64,000 nucleotides of DNA from NCBI GenBank assembly GCA_963824225.1, contig CAWGOF010000002.1:806001-870000 (forward strand), given 5' to 3'. The stretch's first letter is position 1, and each line of letters starts with the position of its first letter. Below, in pieces: positions 1 through 8,810 of the stretch. The position numbers and the translations under genes were made by a program. Origin of the DNA: CAWGOF01 sp963824225 (GTDB taxonomy: Bacteria; Acidobacteriota; Polarisedimenticolia; Polarisedimenticolales; Polarisedimenticolaceae). The notes beneath the pieces are model-generated. The model was not told where the DNA came from, searched no databases, and worked only from the letters and a program-made list of their open reading frames with translations.

Positions 1-3000
1 CCGATGCTCACGTGGCTCGCGGCGGACCTGTCGGCGACCGACCAGGACTGGATCGTCGCGTTCTGGCACCACCCGCCGTACAGCAAGGGGATCCACGACT
101 CGGACGATCCGGTCGACAACCTCGAGCTGGTCGAGATGCGGCAGAACGTCGTTCCGATCCTCGACGCCTACGGCGTCGACTTGACGTTCACCGGTCACAG
201 CCACGACTACGAGCGGTCGTATCTGATCGAGGGCCACTACGGCAGCTCGAGCACGCTCGTCCCGTCGATGAAGGTCGACCCCGGCGACGGCCGCGAGACC
301 GGGACCGGCCCGTACCTCAAGTCGATGCTCGCTCCCGTCCCGCACAGCGGGATCGTGCACACCGTGGCCGGAAGCGCGGGCCAGACCACGGGGGGCAGCC
401 TGGACCACCCGGCGATGGTCGTGTCGTTCGACATGCTCGGATCGGTCGTGCTCGACGTCGACGGCCGGCGGCTCGATGCACGGTTCCTCGACAGCACGGG
501 CACGGTGCGCGATCAGTTCACGATCATCAAGGGCCCGGACTGCCCCGACGACCAGGACGAAGACGGCTTGTGCGCCAGCGAGGACAACTGCCCCGACGAC
601 TTCAACCCGGGCCAGGAGAACGGCGACGGGGACGCGCTGGGCGACGTGTGCGACCCGTGCCCCTCGACGCCGGTCGACGCCGACGGCGACGGCTGGTGCC
701 TGAACACTGACTGCGACGACACGCGCGCGAGCTGCACCGACGACTGCACGACGAACGTCGACGCCGACGCGCTCCCCGACTGCGCCGACACGTGCATCGA
801 CCGCGACGGCGATGGCTACGGCACGGCCGGCGGCGCGGGCAACACGTGCAACGCGCCGGACTGCAACGACCAGCTCCCGCTGTGTCGGATCGACTGCACG
901 GACGCCGACGCCGACGGCTGGTGCGCCGATGCCGACAACTGTCCGCAGGTGTCCAACCCGGCGCAGGAGAATCGCGACGGCGATCCGTTCGGCGACGTGT
1001 GCGACACGTGCGACGCCGACCCGCGCAACGATTTCGACGACGACGGGTGGTGCGACAACTTCGACAACTGCCCGGACGACGCCAACGCGAACCAGGCGGA
1101 CGCTGACTCGGACTCGTTCGGCGACGTGTGCGACTGCGCCCCGAACCACGGCGGCGTGTCGCGATCGCCGGCGATCGTCAACTGGTCGCTGCGGCTGAGC
1201 AAGATCGGCCCGACGCGCCTGCGCTGGGACCGTGGCTGGCAGGCCCACAGCTTCAACGTGTACCGCGGTCTGCGGACGGCGGGGACGGCGCTTTCGCTGT
1301 CGACGCTCACGTGCTTCCGCGCCGACGATGCGGCATCCGAGGCGTTCGACTCGGCCAACCCGGCGGCGGGCGCGATGTTCTTCTACCTCATCACGTCGCT
1401 GAACCAGTGCGACGAGAGCTCGGCAGGACAGACGAGCGCGGGTGCCGAGCGCGTGATCCCGAACCATTGCCCGGTGGTCGGCGACGACGACGACTTCGAC
1501 GGGGTGCCAAACATTCGCGACAACTGCTCGCTGCACTCGAACTCGACGCTCGCGGACCTGGATCACGACTTCGTCGGCAACGCCTGCGACAACTGCTTCG
1601 CGGTGTCGAACCCGCCGCCGCAGCCGGACGCCGACAACGACGGCCTGGGCGACGCGTGCGAGGGGCCGGACATCGACACCGACGGCGTGCCGGACACGAT
1701 CGACAACTGTCCGTCGTCGACCAACTCGAGCCAGCTCGACACCGATCACGACGCCCAGGGCAACGTGTGCGACGCGGACGACGACGACGACGGCGTCAAC
1801 GACGTCGCGGACACGGCCCCGCTCGACCGGTTCGTGTGTGGCGACGTGGACGGCGACGATTGCGAGGACTGCACGAGCGGACAGTCGGCGCTGTCGGACG
1901 ACGGACCCGACGTCGACACCGACGGCGCGTGCGACGCCGGAGACAACTGCCTCAGCGTCCCGAACCCGCAGCAGGCGGACGCCGACCTCGACGGGAGCGG
2001 CGACTCGTGCGATGGCTGTCCGACCGACGGGAGCAAGATCGCGCCGGGGCTGTGCGGCTGCGGCGTCTCGGAGTCGGCCGACGCGGACGACGATGGCTCG
2101 CTGTGTAGCGTCGATTGCGACGACGCCGACCCGACCCGGTTCCCCGGGCATCCGGAGACGTGCAACGACGGAAAGGACAACGACTGCTCGGCCACCACTC
2201 CGGACATCTTCGACGCCGACACCGACGGCTCGTCGTGCAACGTCGACTGCGCGGACGACGACAACACGCGGTTCCCGGGCAACCCCGAGATCTGCGACGG
2301 CAAGGACAACGATTGCGCGAACGGCATCCCGGCGAACGAGGCCAATGCCGACGGCGACGCGTACCGCATCTGTCAGGGCGACTGCGACGATACGCGGAAC
2401 GACGTGTATCCCGGTGCGACCGAGTTGTGCGATGGGCGGGACAACGACTGCGCAAACGGGATCCCGGCCAACGAGGCAGACGCCGACACCGACACCTACA
2501 GGATCTGCAACGGCGACTGCGACGACACGCGCAACGACGTGCACCCCGGCGCGACCGAGCTGTGCGACGGCCTGGACAACGACTGCGCGAACGGCATCCC
2601 GGCCAACGAAGCGGACGCCGACGCCGACGCCTACCGCATCTGTCAGGGCGACTGCGATGACTCTCGGAACGACGTCTACCCCGGCGCGACCGAGCTGTGC
2701 GATGGGCGGGATAACGACTGCGCGAACGGGATCCCGGCCAACGAAGCGGACGCCGACGCCGATACCTACAGGATCTGCAGCGGCGACTGCGACGACACGC
2801 GGAACGACGTGTACCCGGGCGCGACCGAGCTGTGCGACGGTCTGGACAACGACTGCGCGAACGGCGTTCCGGCGAACGAGGCGAACGCCGACGGCGATGT
2901 CTACCGCATCTGCCAGGGCGACTGCGACGACACGCGCAACGACGTGTACCCGGGCGCGACCGAGCTGTGCGACGGCCGGGACAACGACTGCGCGAACGGT

Positions 3001-6000
3001 GTTCCGGCGAACGAAGCGAACGCCGACGGCGACGCCTACCGCATCTGCCAGGGCGACTGCGACGACACGACCGCCGCGCGGTTCCCGGGGAATCCCGAGA
3101 TCTGCGACGGTCTAGACAACGACTGCGCGAACGGCGTCCCGGCGAACGAAGCGAACGCCGACGGCGATGCCTACCGCATCTGTCAGGGCGACTGCGACGA
3201 TACGCGCAACGACGTCTACCCCGGCGCGACCGAGCTGTGCGACGGCCGGGACAACGACTGCGCGAACGGGATTCCGGCGAACGAAGCGAACGCCGACGGC
3301 GATGCCTACCGCATCTGCCAAGGCGACTGCGACGACACGAGCGCCGCGCGGTTCCCCGGTAACCCCGAGATCTGCGACGGTCTGGACAACGACTGCGCGA
3401 ACGGGATCCCGGCGAACGAGTCCGATTCGGACGCCGACACGTTCCGGATCTGTCAGGGCGACTGCGACGACGCCCGGAACGACGTCTATCCCGGCGCGCC
3501 CGAGCTGTGCGACGGTCGCAACAACGATTGCGCGAACGGCATCCCACCCAACGAGGCCAACGCCGACGGCGATGCGTATCGCATCTGTCAGGGCGACTGT
3601 GACGACACGCGGAACGACGTCTACCCCGGCGCGACCGAGCTGTGCGACGGCCGGGACAACGACTGCGCCAACGGGATCCCGGCGAACGAGTCCGATGCCG
3701 ATTCCGACACGTTCCGCGTATGCGCCGGCGACTGTGACGACGCGCGAAGCGACGTCTACCCCGGCGCGACCGAGCTGTGCGACGGCCGAGACAACGACTG
3801 CGCCAACGGGATCCCGGCCAACGAAGCGAACGCCGACGGCGACGCCTACCGCATCTGCCAGGGCGACTGCGATGACACGCGCAACGACGTGTACCCCGGC
3901 GCGACCGAGCTGTGCGACGGCCTGGACAACGACTGCGCGAACGGGATCCCGGCGAACGAAGCGGACGCCGACGCCGATACCTACAGGATCTGCAACGGCG
4001 ACTGCGACGATACGCGGAACGACGTGCACCCCGGTGCGACCGAGCTGTGCGACGGCCTGGACAACGACTGCGCGAACGGGATCCCGGCGAACGAAGCGAA
4101 CGCCGACGGCGACGCCTACCGCATCTGCCAGGGCGACTGCGACGACACGAGCGCCGCGCGGTTCCCCGGTAACCCCGAGATCTGCGACGGCCTGGACAAC
4201 GACTGCGCGAACGGGATCCCGGCGAACGAAGCGAACGCCGACGGCGACGCCTACAGGATCTGCAACGGCGATTGCGACGACACGCGGAATGACGTGTACC
4301 CCGGTGCGACCGAGCTGTGCGACGGCCTGGACAACGACTGCGCGAGCGGCGTCCCGGCCAACGAAGCGGATACCGACGCCGATACCTACAGGATCTGCAA
4401 CGGCGACTGCGACGACACGCGGAACGACGTGTATCCCGGTGCGACCGAGCTGTGCGACGGTCTGGACAACGACTGCGCAAACGGGATCCCGGCGAACGAA
4501 GCGAACGCTGACGGCGACGCCTACCGGATCTGCCAGGGTGACTGCGATGACACGAGCGCCGCGCGGTTCCCCGGCAACCCGGAGATCTGCGACGGCCTGG
4601 ACAACGACTGCGCGAACGGCGTCCCGGCCAACGAAGCGAACGCCGACGGCGACGCCTACCGCATCTGTCAGGGCGACTGCGACGACACGAAGGCCAGTTG
4701 CACGACCGATTGTACGACGAACGTGGACGGCGACGGAACGCCCGACTGCGCCGACACGTGCATCGACTCGGACGGCGACGGCTACGGCTCGGCCGGCGGC
4801 GCGGGGAACACGTGCACCGCGGCCGACTGCAACGACGGGAACAACCGTTGCACGAGCAACTGCACCGATGCCGATGCGGATGGCTGGTGTGTAACGAGCG
4901 ACTGCGACGACTCGGTCCCGAGCTGCACGAACAACTGCACGGCGAACGTCGACCACGACGGCACGCCCGACTGCGCCGACACGTGCATCGACCGGGATGG
5001 CGACACCTACGGCACGGCAGGTGGCGCGGGGAACACGTGCACCGCGCCCGACTGCCTCGACGCGAACTCTCGCTGCACCACCGACTGCACTGACGCCGAC
5101 TCGGACGGCTGGTGCGTGACGAGCGACTGCAACGACGCGGTCGCGAGCTGCACGAACAACTGCACGACGAACGTCGATGGCGACGGAACGCCCGACTGCG
5201 CCAACACGTGCATCGACTCGGACGGCGACGGCTACGGCTCGGCCGGTGGCGCGGGGAACACGTGCACCGCGGCCGATTGCAACGACGGGAACAACCACTG
5301 CACGTCGAGCTGCACCGATGCCGACGCGGATGGCTGGTGCGTGACGAGCGACTGCAACGACGCGGTCGCGAGCTGCACGAACAACTGCACGACGAACGTC
5401 GATGGCGACGGAACGCCCGACTGCGCCAACACGTGCATCGACTCGGACGGCGACGGCTACGGCTCGGCCGGTGGCGCGGGGAACACGTGCACCGCGGCCG
5501 ATTGCAACGACGGGAACAACCACTGCACGTCGAGCTGCACCGACGCCGACGCGGATGGCTGGTGCGTCACGAGCGACTGCGACGACACGAGCGCCGCGCG
5601 GTTCCCCGGTAACCCGGAGATCTGCGACGGCATGGACAACGATTGCGCGGCCGGCGTCCCGGCGAACGAGGCCGATGCCGACGCCGACACCTTCCGCGTA
5701 TGCGCCGGCGACTGCGACGATTCGCGCAACGACGTGTACCCCGGCGCGCCCGAGCTGTGCGACGGCCTGGACAACGACTGCGCGAACGGGATCCCGGCGA
5801 ACGAAGCGAACGCCGACGGCGACGCCTACCGCATCTGCCAGGGCGACTGCGACGACACGAGCGCCGCGCGGTTCCCCGGCAACCCGGAGATCTGCGACGG
5901 CCTGGACAACGACTGCGCGAACGGGATCCCGGCGAACGAAGCGGACGCCGACGCCGACACCTACAGGATCTGCAACGGCGATTGCGACGACACGCGGAAT

Positions 6001-7842
6001 GACGTGTACCCCGGTGCGACCGAGCTGTGCGACGGCCTGGACAACGACTGCGCGAGCGGCGTCCCGGCCAACGAAGCGGATACCGACGCCGATACCTACA
6101 GGATCTGCAACGGCGACTGCGACGACACGCGGAACGACGTGTATCCCGGTGCGACCGAGCTGTGCGACGGTCTGGACAACGACTGCGCGAACGGGATCCC
6201 GGCGAACGAAGCGAACGCTGACGGCGACGCCTACCGGATCTGCCAGGGTGACTGCGATGACACGAGCGCCGCGCGGTTCCCCGGTAACCCGGAGATCTGC
6301 GACGGCATGGACAACGATTGCGCGAGCGGCGTCCCGGCGAACGAGGCCGATGCCGACGCCGACACCTTCCGCGTATGCGCCGGCGACTGCGACGATACGA
6401 AGGCCAGCTGCACGACCGATTGCACGACGAACGTCGATGGCGACGGAACGCCCGACTGCGCAGACACGTGCATCGACTCGGACGGCGACGGCTACGGCTC
6501 GGCCGGCGGCGCGGGGAACACGTGCACCGCGGCCGACTGCAACGACGGGAACAACCACTGCACGTCGAGCTGCACCGACGCCGACGCGGATGGCTGGTGC
6601 GTCACGAGCGACTGCAACGACGCGGTCGCGAGCTGCACGAACAACTGTGCGACGAACGTCGACGGCGACGGAACGCCCGACTGCGCCGACGCGTGCATCG
6701 ATGCGGATGGTGACGGCTACGGCTCGGCCGGCGGCGCGGGGAACACGTGCACCGCGGCCGACTGCGACGACGGGAACAACCACTGCACGTCGAGCTGCAC
6801 CGACGCCGACGCGGATGGCTGGTGCGTCACGAGCGACTGTAACGACGCGGTCGCGAGCTGCACGAACAACTGTGCGACGAACGTCGACGGCGACGGAACG
6901 CCCGACTGCGCCGACGCGTGCATCGACTCGGACGGCGACGGCTATGGCTCCGCCGGCGGCGCGGGGAACACGTGCACTGCCGCCGACTGCAACGACGCGG
7001 TCGCGAGCTGCACGAACAACTGTGCGACGAACGTCGACGGCGACGGAACGCCCGACTGCGCCGACGCGTGCATCGACTCGGACGGCGACGGCTACGGCTC
7101 CGCCGGCGGCGCGGGGAACACGTGCACTGCCGCCGACTGCAACGACGCGGTCGCGAGCTGCACGAACAACTGTGCGACGAACGTCGATGGCGACGGAACG
7201 CCCGACTGCGCCAACACGTGCATCGACTCGGACGGCGACGGCTACGGCTCGGCCGGCGGCGCGGGGAACACGTGTACGGCCGCCGACTGTAACGACGCGG
7301 TCGCGAGCTGCACGAACAACTGTGCGACGAACGTCGATGGCGACGGAACGCCCGACTGCGCCGACACGTGCATCGACTCGGACGGCGACGGCTACGGCTC
7401 CGCCGGCGGCGCGGGGAACACGTGCACGGCGGCCGATTGCAACGACGGGAACAACCACTGCACGTCGAGCTGCACCGACACCGACTCGGATGGCTGGTGC
7501 GTGACGAGCGACTGCGACGACTCGGTCGCGAGCTGCACGAACAACTGTGCGGCGAACGTCGACGGCGACGGAACGCCCGACTGCGCCAACACGTGCATCG
7601 ATGCGGACGGCGACGGCTACGGCTCCGCCGGCGGCGCGGGGAACACGTGTACTGCGGCCGACTGCGACGACACGTCGGCGGCGACCTTCCCCGGTGCCGC
7701 GCCGAACGAGTCACCGCCCGGCGCGTGTCGGCTCGACGGGGATGGTGACGACTGGGGCGAGGCATCGCCCCCGCCGGGAGTCACGGCGGGCACCGACTGC
7801 GACGACGCCAACGCTGCGGTCTTCCCTGGCAGCGGCTGCTAG
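1..7842 (+). CDS. Secreted metallophosphatase with giant thrombospondin-3/MopE-like repeat tail (5'-partial)
   Basis: The reading frame is open from the first base, so the gene begins upstream. The first ~175 residues are the C-terminal half of a purple-acid-phosphatase-like metallophosphoesterase: HHPPYS and GHSHDYERS supply metal ligands, and the segment matches the complete paralogue at 8811. From about base 538 come thrombospondin type-3 units (DxDxDGxGDxCDNCP pattern), a fibronectin-like module at about 1155-1480, more type-3 units, and from about 2290 onward dozens of CDGxDNDC/GDCDD units resembling the MopE metal-binding motif. The tail is extremely rich in Asp and Cys, which implies an extracytoplasmic, disulfide-bonded, calcium- or other metal-binding filament. 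The protein ends at a TAG with no sorting domain that I recognise. The enzyme substrate cannot be told. The missing N-terminus should carry a signal peptide, as in the paralogue. Confidence 0.85.
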   Translation, partial: PMLTWLAADLSATDQDWIVAFWHHPPYSKGIHDSDDPVDNLELVEMRQNVVPILDAYGVDLTFTGHSHDYERSYLIEGHYGSSSTLVPSMKVDPGDGRETGTGPYLKSMLAPVPHSGIVHTVAGSAGQTTGGSLDHPAMVVSFDMLGSVVLDVDGRRLDARFLDSTGTVRDQFTIIKGPDCPDDQDEDGLCASEDNCPDDFNPGQENGDGDALGDVCDPCPSTPVDADGDGWCLNTDCDDTRASCTDDCTTNVDADALPDCADTCIDRDGDGYGTAGGAGNTCNAPDCNDQLPLCRIDCTDADADGWCADADNCPQVSNPAQENRDGDPFGDVCDTCDADPRNDFDDDGWCDNFDNCPDDANANQADADSDSFGDVCDCAPNHGGVSRSPAIVNWSLRLSKIGPTRLRWDRGWQAHSFNVYRGLRTAGTALSLSTLTCFRADDAASEAFDSANPAAGAMFFYLITSLNQCDESSAGQTSAGAERVIPNHCPVVGDDDDFDGVPNIRDNCSLHSNSTLADLDHDFVGNACDNCFAVSNPPPQPDADNDGLGDACEGPDIDTDGVPDTIDNCPSSTNSSQLDTDHDAQGNVCDADDDDDGVNDVADTAPLDRFVCGDVDGDDCEDCTSGQSALSDDGPDVDTDGACDAGDNCLSVPNPQQADADLDGSGDSCDGCPTDGSKIAPGLCGCGVSESADADDDGSLCSVDCDDADPTRFPGHPETCNDGKDNDCSATTPDIFDADTDGSSCNVDCADDDNTRFPGNPEICDGKDNDCANGIPANEANADGDAYRICQGDCDDTRNDVYPGATELCDGRDNDCANGIPANEADADTDTYRICNGDCDDTRNDVHPGATELCDGLDNDCANGIPANEADADADAYRICQGDCDDSRNDVYPGATELCDGRDNDCANGIPANEADADADTYRICSGDCDDTRNDVYPGATELCDGLDNDCANGVPANEANADGDVYRICQGDCDDTRNDVYPGATELCDGRDNDCANGVPANEANADGDAYRICQGDCDDTTAARFPGNPEICDGLDNDCANGVPANEANADGDAYRICQGDCDDTRNDVYPGATELCDGRDNDCANGIPANEANADGDAYRICQGDCDDTSAARFPGNPEICDGLDNDCANGIPANESDSDADTFRICQGDCDDARNDVYPGAPELCDGRNNDCANGIPPNEANADGDAYRICQGDCDDTRNDVYPGATELCDGRDNDCANGIPANESDADSDTFRVCAGDCDDARSDVYPGATELCDGRDNDCANGIPANEANADGDAYRICQGDCDDTRNDVYPGATELCDGLDNDCANGIPANEADADADTYRICNGDCDDTRNDVHPGATELCDGLDNDCANGIPANEANADGDAYRICQGDCDDTSAARFPGNPEICDGLDNDCANGIPANEANADGDAYRICNGDCDDTRNDVYPGATELCDGLDNDCASGVPANEADTDADTYRICNGDCDDTRNDVYPGATELCDGLDNDCANGIPANEANADGDAYRICQGDCDDTSAARFPGNPEICDGLDNDCANGVPANEANADGDAYRICQGDCDDTKASCTTDCTTNVDGDGTPDCADTCIDSDGDGYGSAGGAGNTCTAADCNDGNNRCTSNCTDADADGWCVTSDCDDSVPSCTNNCTANVDHDGTPDCADTCIDRDGDTYGTAGGAGNTCTAPDCLDANSRCTTDCTDADSDGWCVTSDCNDAVASCTNNCTTNVDGDGTPDCANTCIDSDGDGYGSAGGAGNTCTAADCNDGNNHCTSSCTDADADGWCVTSDCNDAVASCTNNCTTNVDGDGTPDCANTCIDSDGDGYGSAGGAGNTCTAADCNDGNNHCTSSCTDADADGWCVTSDCDDTSAARFPGNPEICDGMDNDCAAGVPANEADADADTFRVCAGDCDDSRNDVYPGAPELCDGLDNDCANGIPANEANADGDAYRICQGDCDDTSAARFPGNPEICDGLDNDCANGIPANEADADADTYRICNGDCDDTRNDVYPGATELCDGLDNDCASGVPANEADTDADTYRICNGDCDDTRNDVYPGATELCDGLDNDCANGIPANEANADGDAYRICQGDCDDTSAARFPGNPEICDGMDNDCASGVPANEADADADTFRVCAGDCDDTKASCTTDCTTNVDGDGTPDCADTCIDSDGDGYGSAGGAGNTCTAADCNDGNNHCTSSCTDADADGWCVTSDCNDAVASCTNNCATNVDGDGTPDCADACIDADGDGYGSAGGAGNTCTAADCDDGNNHCTSSCTDADADGWCVTSDCNDAVASCTNNCATNVDGDGTPDCADACIDSDGDGYGSAGGAGNTCTAADCNDAVASCTNNCATNVDGDGTPDCADACIDSDGDGYGSAGGAGNTCTAADCNDAVASCTNNCATNVDGDGTPDCANTCIDSDGDGYGSAGGAGNTCTAADCNDAVASCTNNCATNVDGDGTPDCADTCIDSDGDGYGSAGGAGNTCTAADCNDGNNHCTSSCTDTDSDGWCVTSDCDDSVASCTNNCAANVDGDGTPDCANTCIDADGDGYGSAGGAGNTCTAADCDDTSAATFPGAAPNESPPGACRLDGDGDDWGEASPPPGVTAGTDCDDANAAVFPGSGC
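2296..4690 (+). repeat. Block of ~18 in-frame 135-bp (45-residue) MopE-like repeats
   Basis: Units of exactly 45 residues run head to tail inside the first gene. Each has the frame CDGxDNDC, then GIPANE, an Asp-rich stretch, RICxGDCDD, and ends in either VYPGATEL or RFPGNPEI. I count about 18 units, preceded by one diverged unit at about 2160. Two linker types (RNDVYPGATEL and SAARFPGNPEI) alternate irregularly. The pattern fits the putative metal-binding motif first described in MopE, but the usual acidic DGxxDE ending is replaced by ANGIPANE. Confidence 0.9.
4691..5590 (+). repeat. Block of 225-bp (75-residue) Cys/Asp-rich repeats
   Basis: Units of 75 residues contain the landmarks NVDGDGTPDC, CIDSDGDGYG, GGAGNTC and DADGWCVTSDC. 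Equivalent positions recur every 225 bp, for example the NVDGDGTPDC codons near 5172 and 5397. The block sits between two blocks of the 45-residue repeat, so the tail is a mosaic of two repeat families. Confidence 0.85.
5591..6396 (+). repeat. Second block of six 135-bp MopE-like repeats
   Basis: Six further 45-residue units follow the same CDGxDNDC...GDCDD plan as the block at 2296. Part of it (5971-6300) is nearly identical in DNA to 4261-4590, which points to a recent internal duplication or gene conversion. Confidence 0.85.
6397..7665 (+). repeat. Second block of 75-residue repeats, contracting to 50-residue units
   Basis: The block opens with 75-residue units and then switches to 150-bp (50-residue) units. 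Each short unit lacks the 25-residue CTSSCTDADADGWCVTSDC section. The codons for NDAVASCTNNC recur at about 6991, 7141 and 7291, exactly 150 bp apart. It returns to a full-length unit near 7440 before the unique C-terminus. Confidence 0.85.
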
Positions 7843-7927
7843 CATTCCCGGGCCGACAGTTCACGCTCGCGACACCTTGGTCCGGTGGACACTCTCAAGA
7901 ATGGGCGTACATATAGGGGGCATTTCC

Positions 7928-8791
7928 ATGACCCCGATGCGAAGAATTGTAGGAATCGCGGCCGCTGCGCTGGTGCTCGGCACCAGTGTCGAAACACGCC
8001 TCTGGTCCCACGCGGGGATCGACGAGCAGATCGCCCGGGTCGACGAGCTGATCGCGGCCCAGCCGAACACGGCAAACCTGTACATTCGGCGAGGTGAGCT
8101 GCACCGCGTCCACCGCGATTGGCCCGCCGCCGAAGGCGACTTCCTCAAGGCCCTGGCCCTCGATCCGGACCTGCTGATCGCCGAGATGTGCCTCGGGCGA
8201 TTGAAGCTCGAGACGGGCAAGCCCGATCAGGCCAAGCCGTACCTCGATCGGTACCTGAAAAAGAGGCCCACGGACGCGGAGGCGCTGTCGATTCGAGGCC
8301 GAGCGCTCATGGCTCTCGGTCAGCCGCTGCCGGCGGCCGAGGATCTGACGCGCGCGATCGAAGGCGGCAACCGGGAACCCCGACCCGAGCAGTACCTGGA
8401 GCGCGCCCGTGCGCTGCAGGCCGCAGGTCCCGAGTACTTGCCCCGGGCGATCCAGGGCCTCGACGAGGGACGGGCACGTCTCGGAGATCCGGTCACGCTC
8501 CAGCTGCTCGCGATCGACCTGGAGATCGAGCGTGGCGGGTTCGAAGCCGCGCTCAAGCGCGTCGACGAGCTGGCGAAGCAGTCGGTGCGCCAGGAACCCT
8601 GGCTGATCCGGCGGGCCACGATCCTCGAGGCCGCGGGCCGCAAGGGCGAGGCCCGGGACTCGTATCGGCAAGCTCTCACGGCAATCGAAACGCTGCCCTC
8701 GGCGCGGCGCGGGACCAAGGCGGTAGCGCAGCTCGAGTCCGAGGCCCGCGCGGCGATCCAGCGACTCGATGCAGCGATCACGGCTCAGTAG
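7928..8791 (+). CDS. Exported TPR-repeat protein
   Basis: A 287-residue protein. It starts with an Arg-containing hydrophobic leader (MRRIVGIAAAALVLG), which looks like a signal peptide. The rest consists of tetratricopeptide-type helices such as RRGELHRVHRDWPAAEGDF, followed by LALDPD and LALDLEIERG-like segments. TPR proteins act as protein-protein scaffolds and no catalytic motif is visible. I chose the ATG at 7928 because it gives the clean leader and has a purine-rich AGGGG box a few bases upstream. An in-frame ATG at 7901 would add nine residues. It lies 85 bp after the first metallophosphatase and 19 bp before the second, so all three may belong to one secreted system. Confidence 0.8.
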   Translation: MTPMRRIVGIAAAALVLGTSVETRLWSHAGIDEQIARVDELIAAQPNTANLYIRRGELHRVHRDWPAAEGDFLKALALDPDLLIAEMCLGRLKLETGKPDQAKPYLDRYLKKRPTDAEALSIRGRALMALGQPLPAAEDLTRAIEGGNREPRPEQYLERARALQAAGPEYLPRAIQGLDEGRARLGDPVTLQLLAIDLEIERGGFEAALKRVDELAKQSVRQEPWLIRRATILEAAGRKGEARDSYRQALTAIETLPSARRGTKAVAQLESEARAAIQRLDAAITAQ

Positions 8792-8810
8792 CGCCGGGCG
8801 CGTCGGACGC

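Noticed and set aside
2296..6396. Regular 135-bp repeats as a possible CRISPR array
   Set aside because: The units are contiguous coding repeats with no spacers and preserve one reading frame throughout.
3112..7458. A 1,448-residue open frame on the minus strand inside the repeat gene
   Set aside because: It is the mirror of the periodic GC-rich repeats (Val/Ala/Arg-only composition with the same 45/75-residue periods). The plus frame carries the real motifs.
7887..7914. TGGACA ... TACATA as a sigma-70 promoter for the TPR gene
   Set aside because: It would put transcription start only about 7 bases before the ATG and remove the ribosome site, so the match is probably chance.
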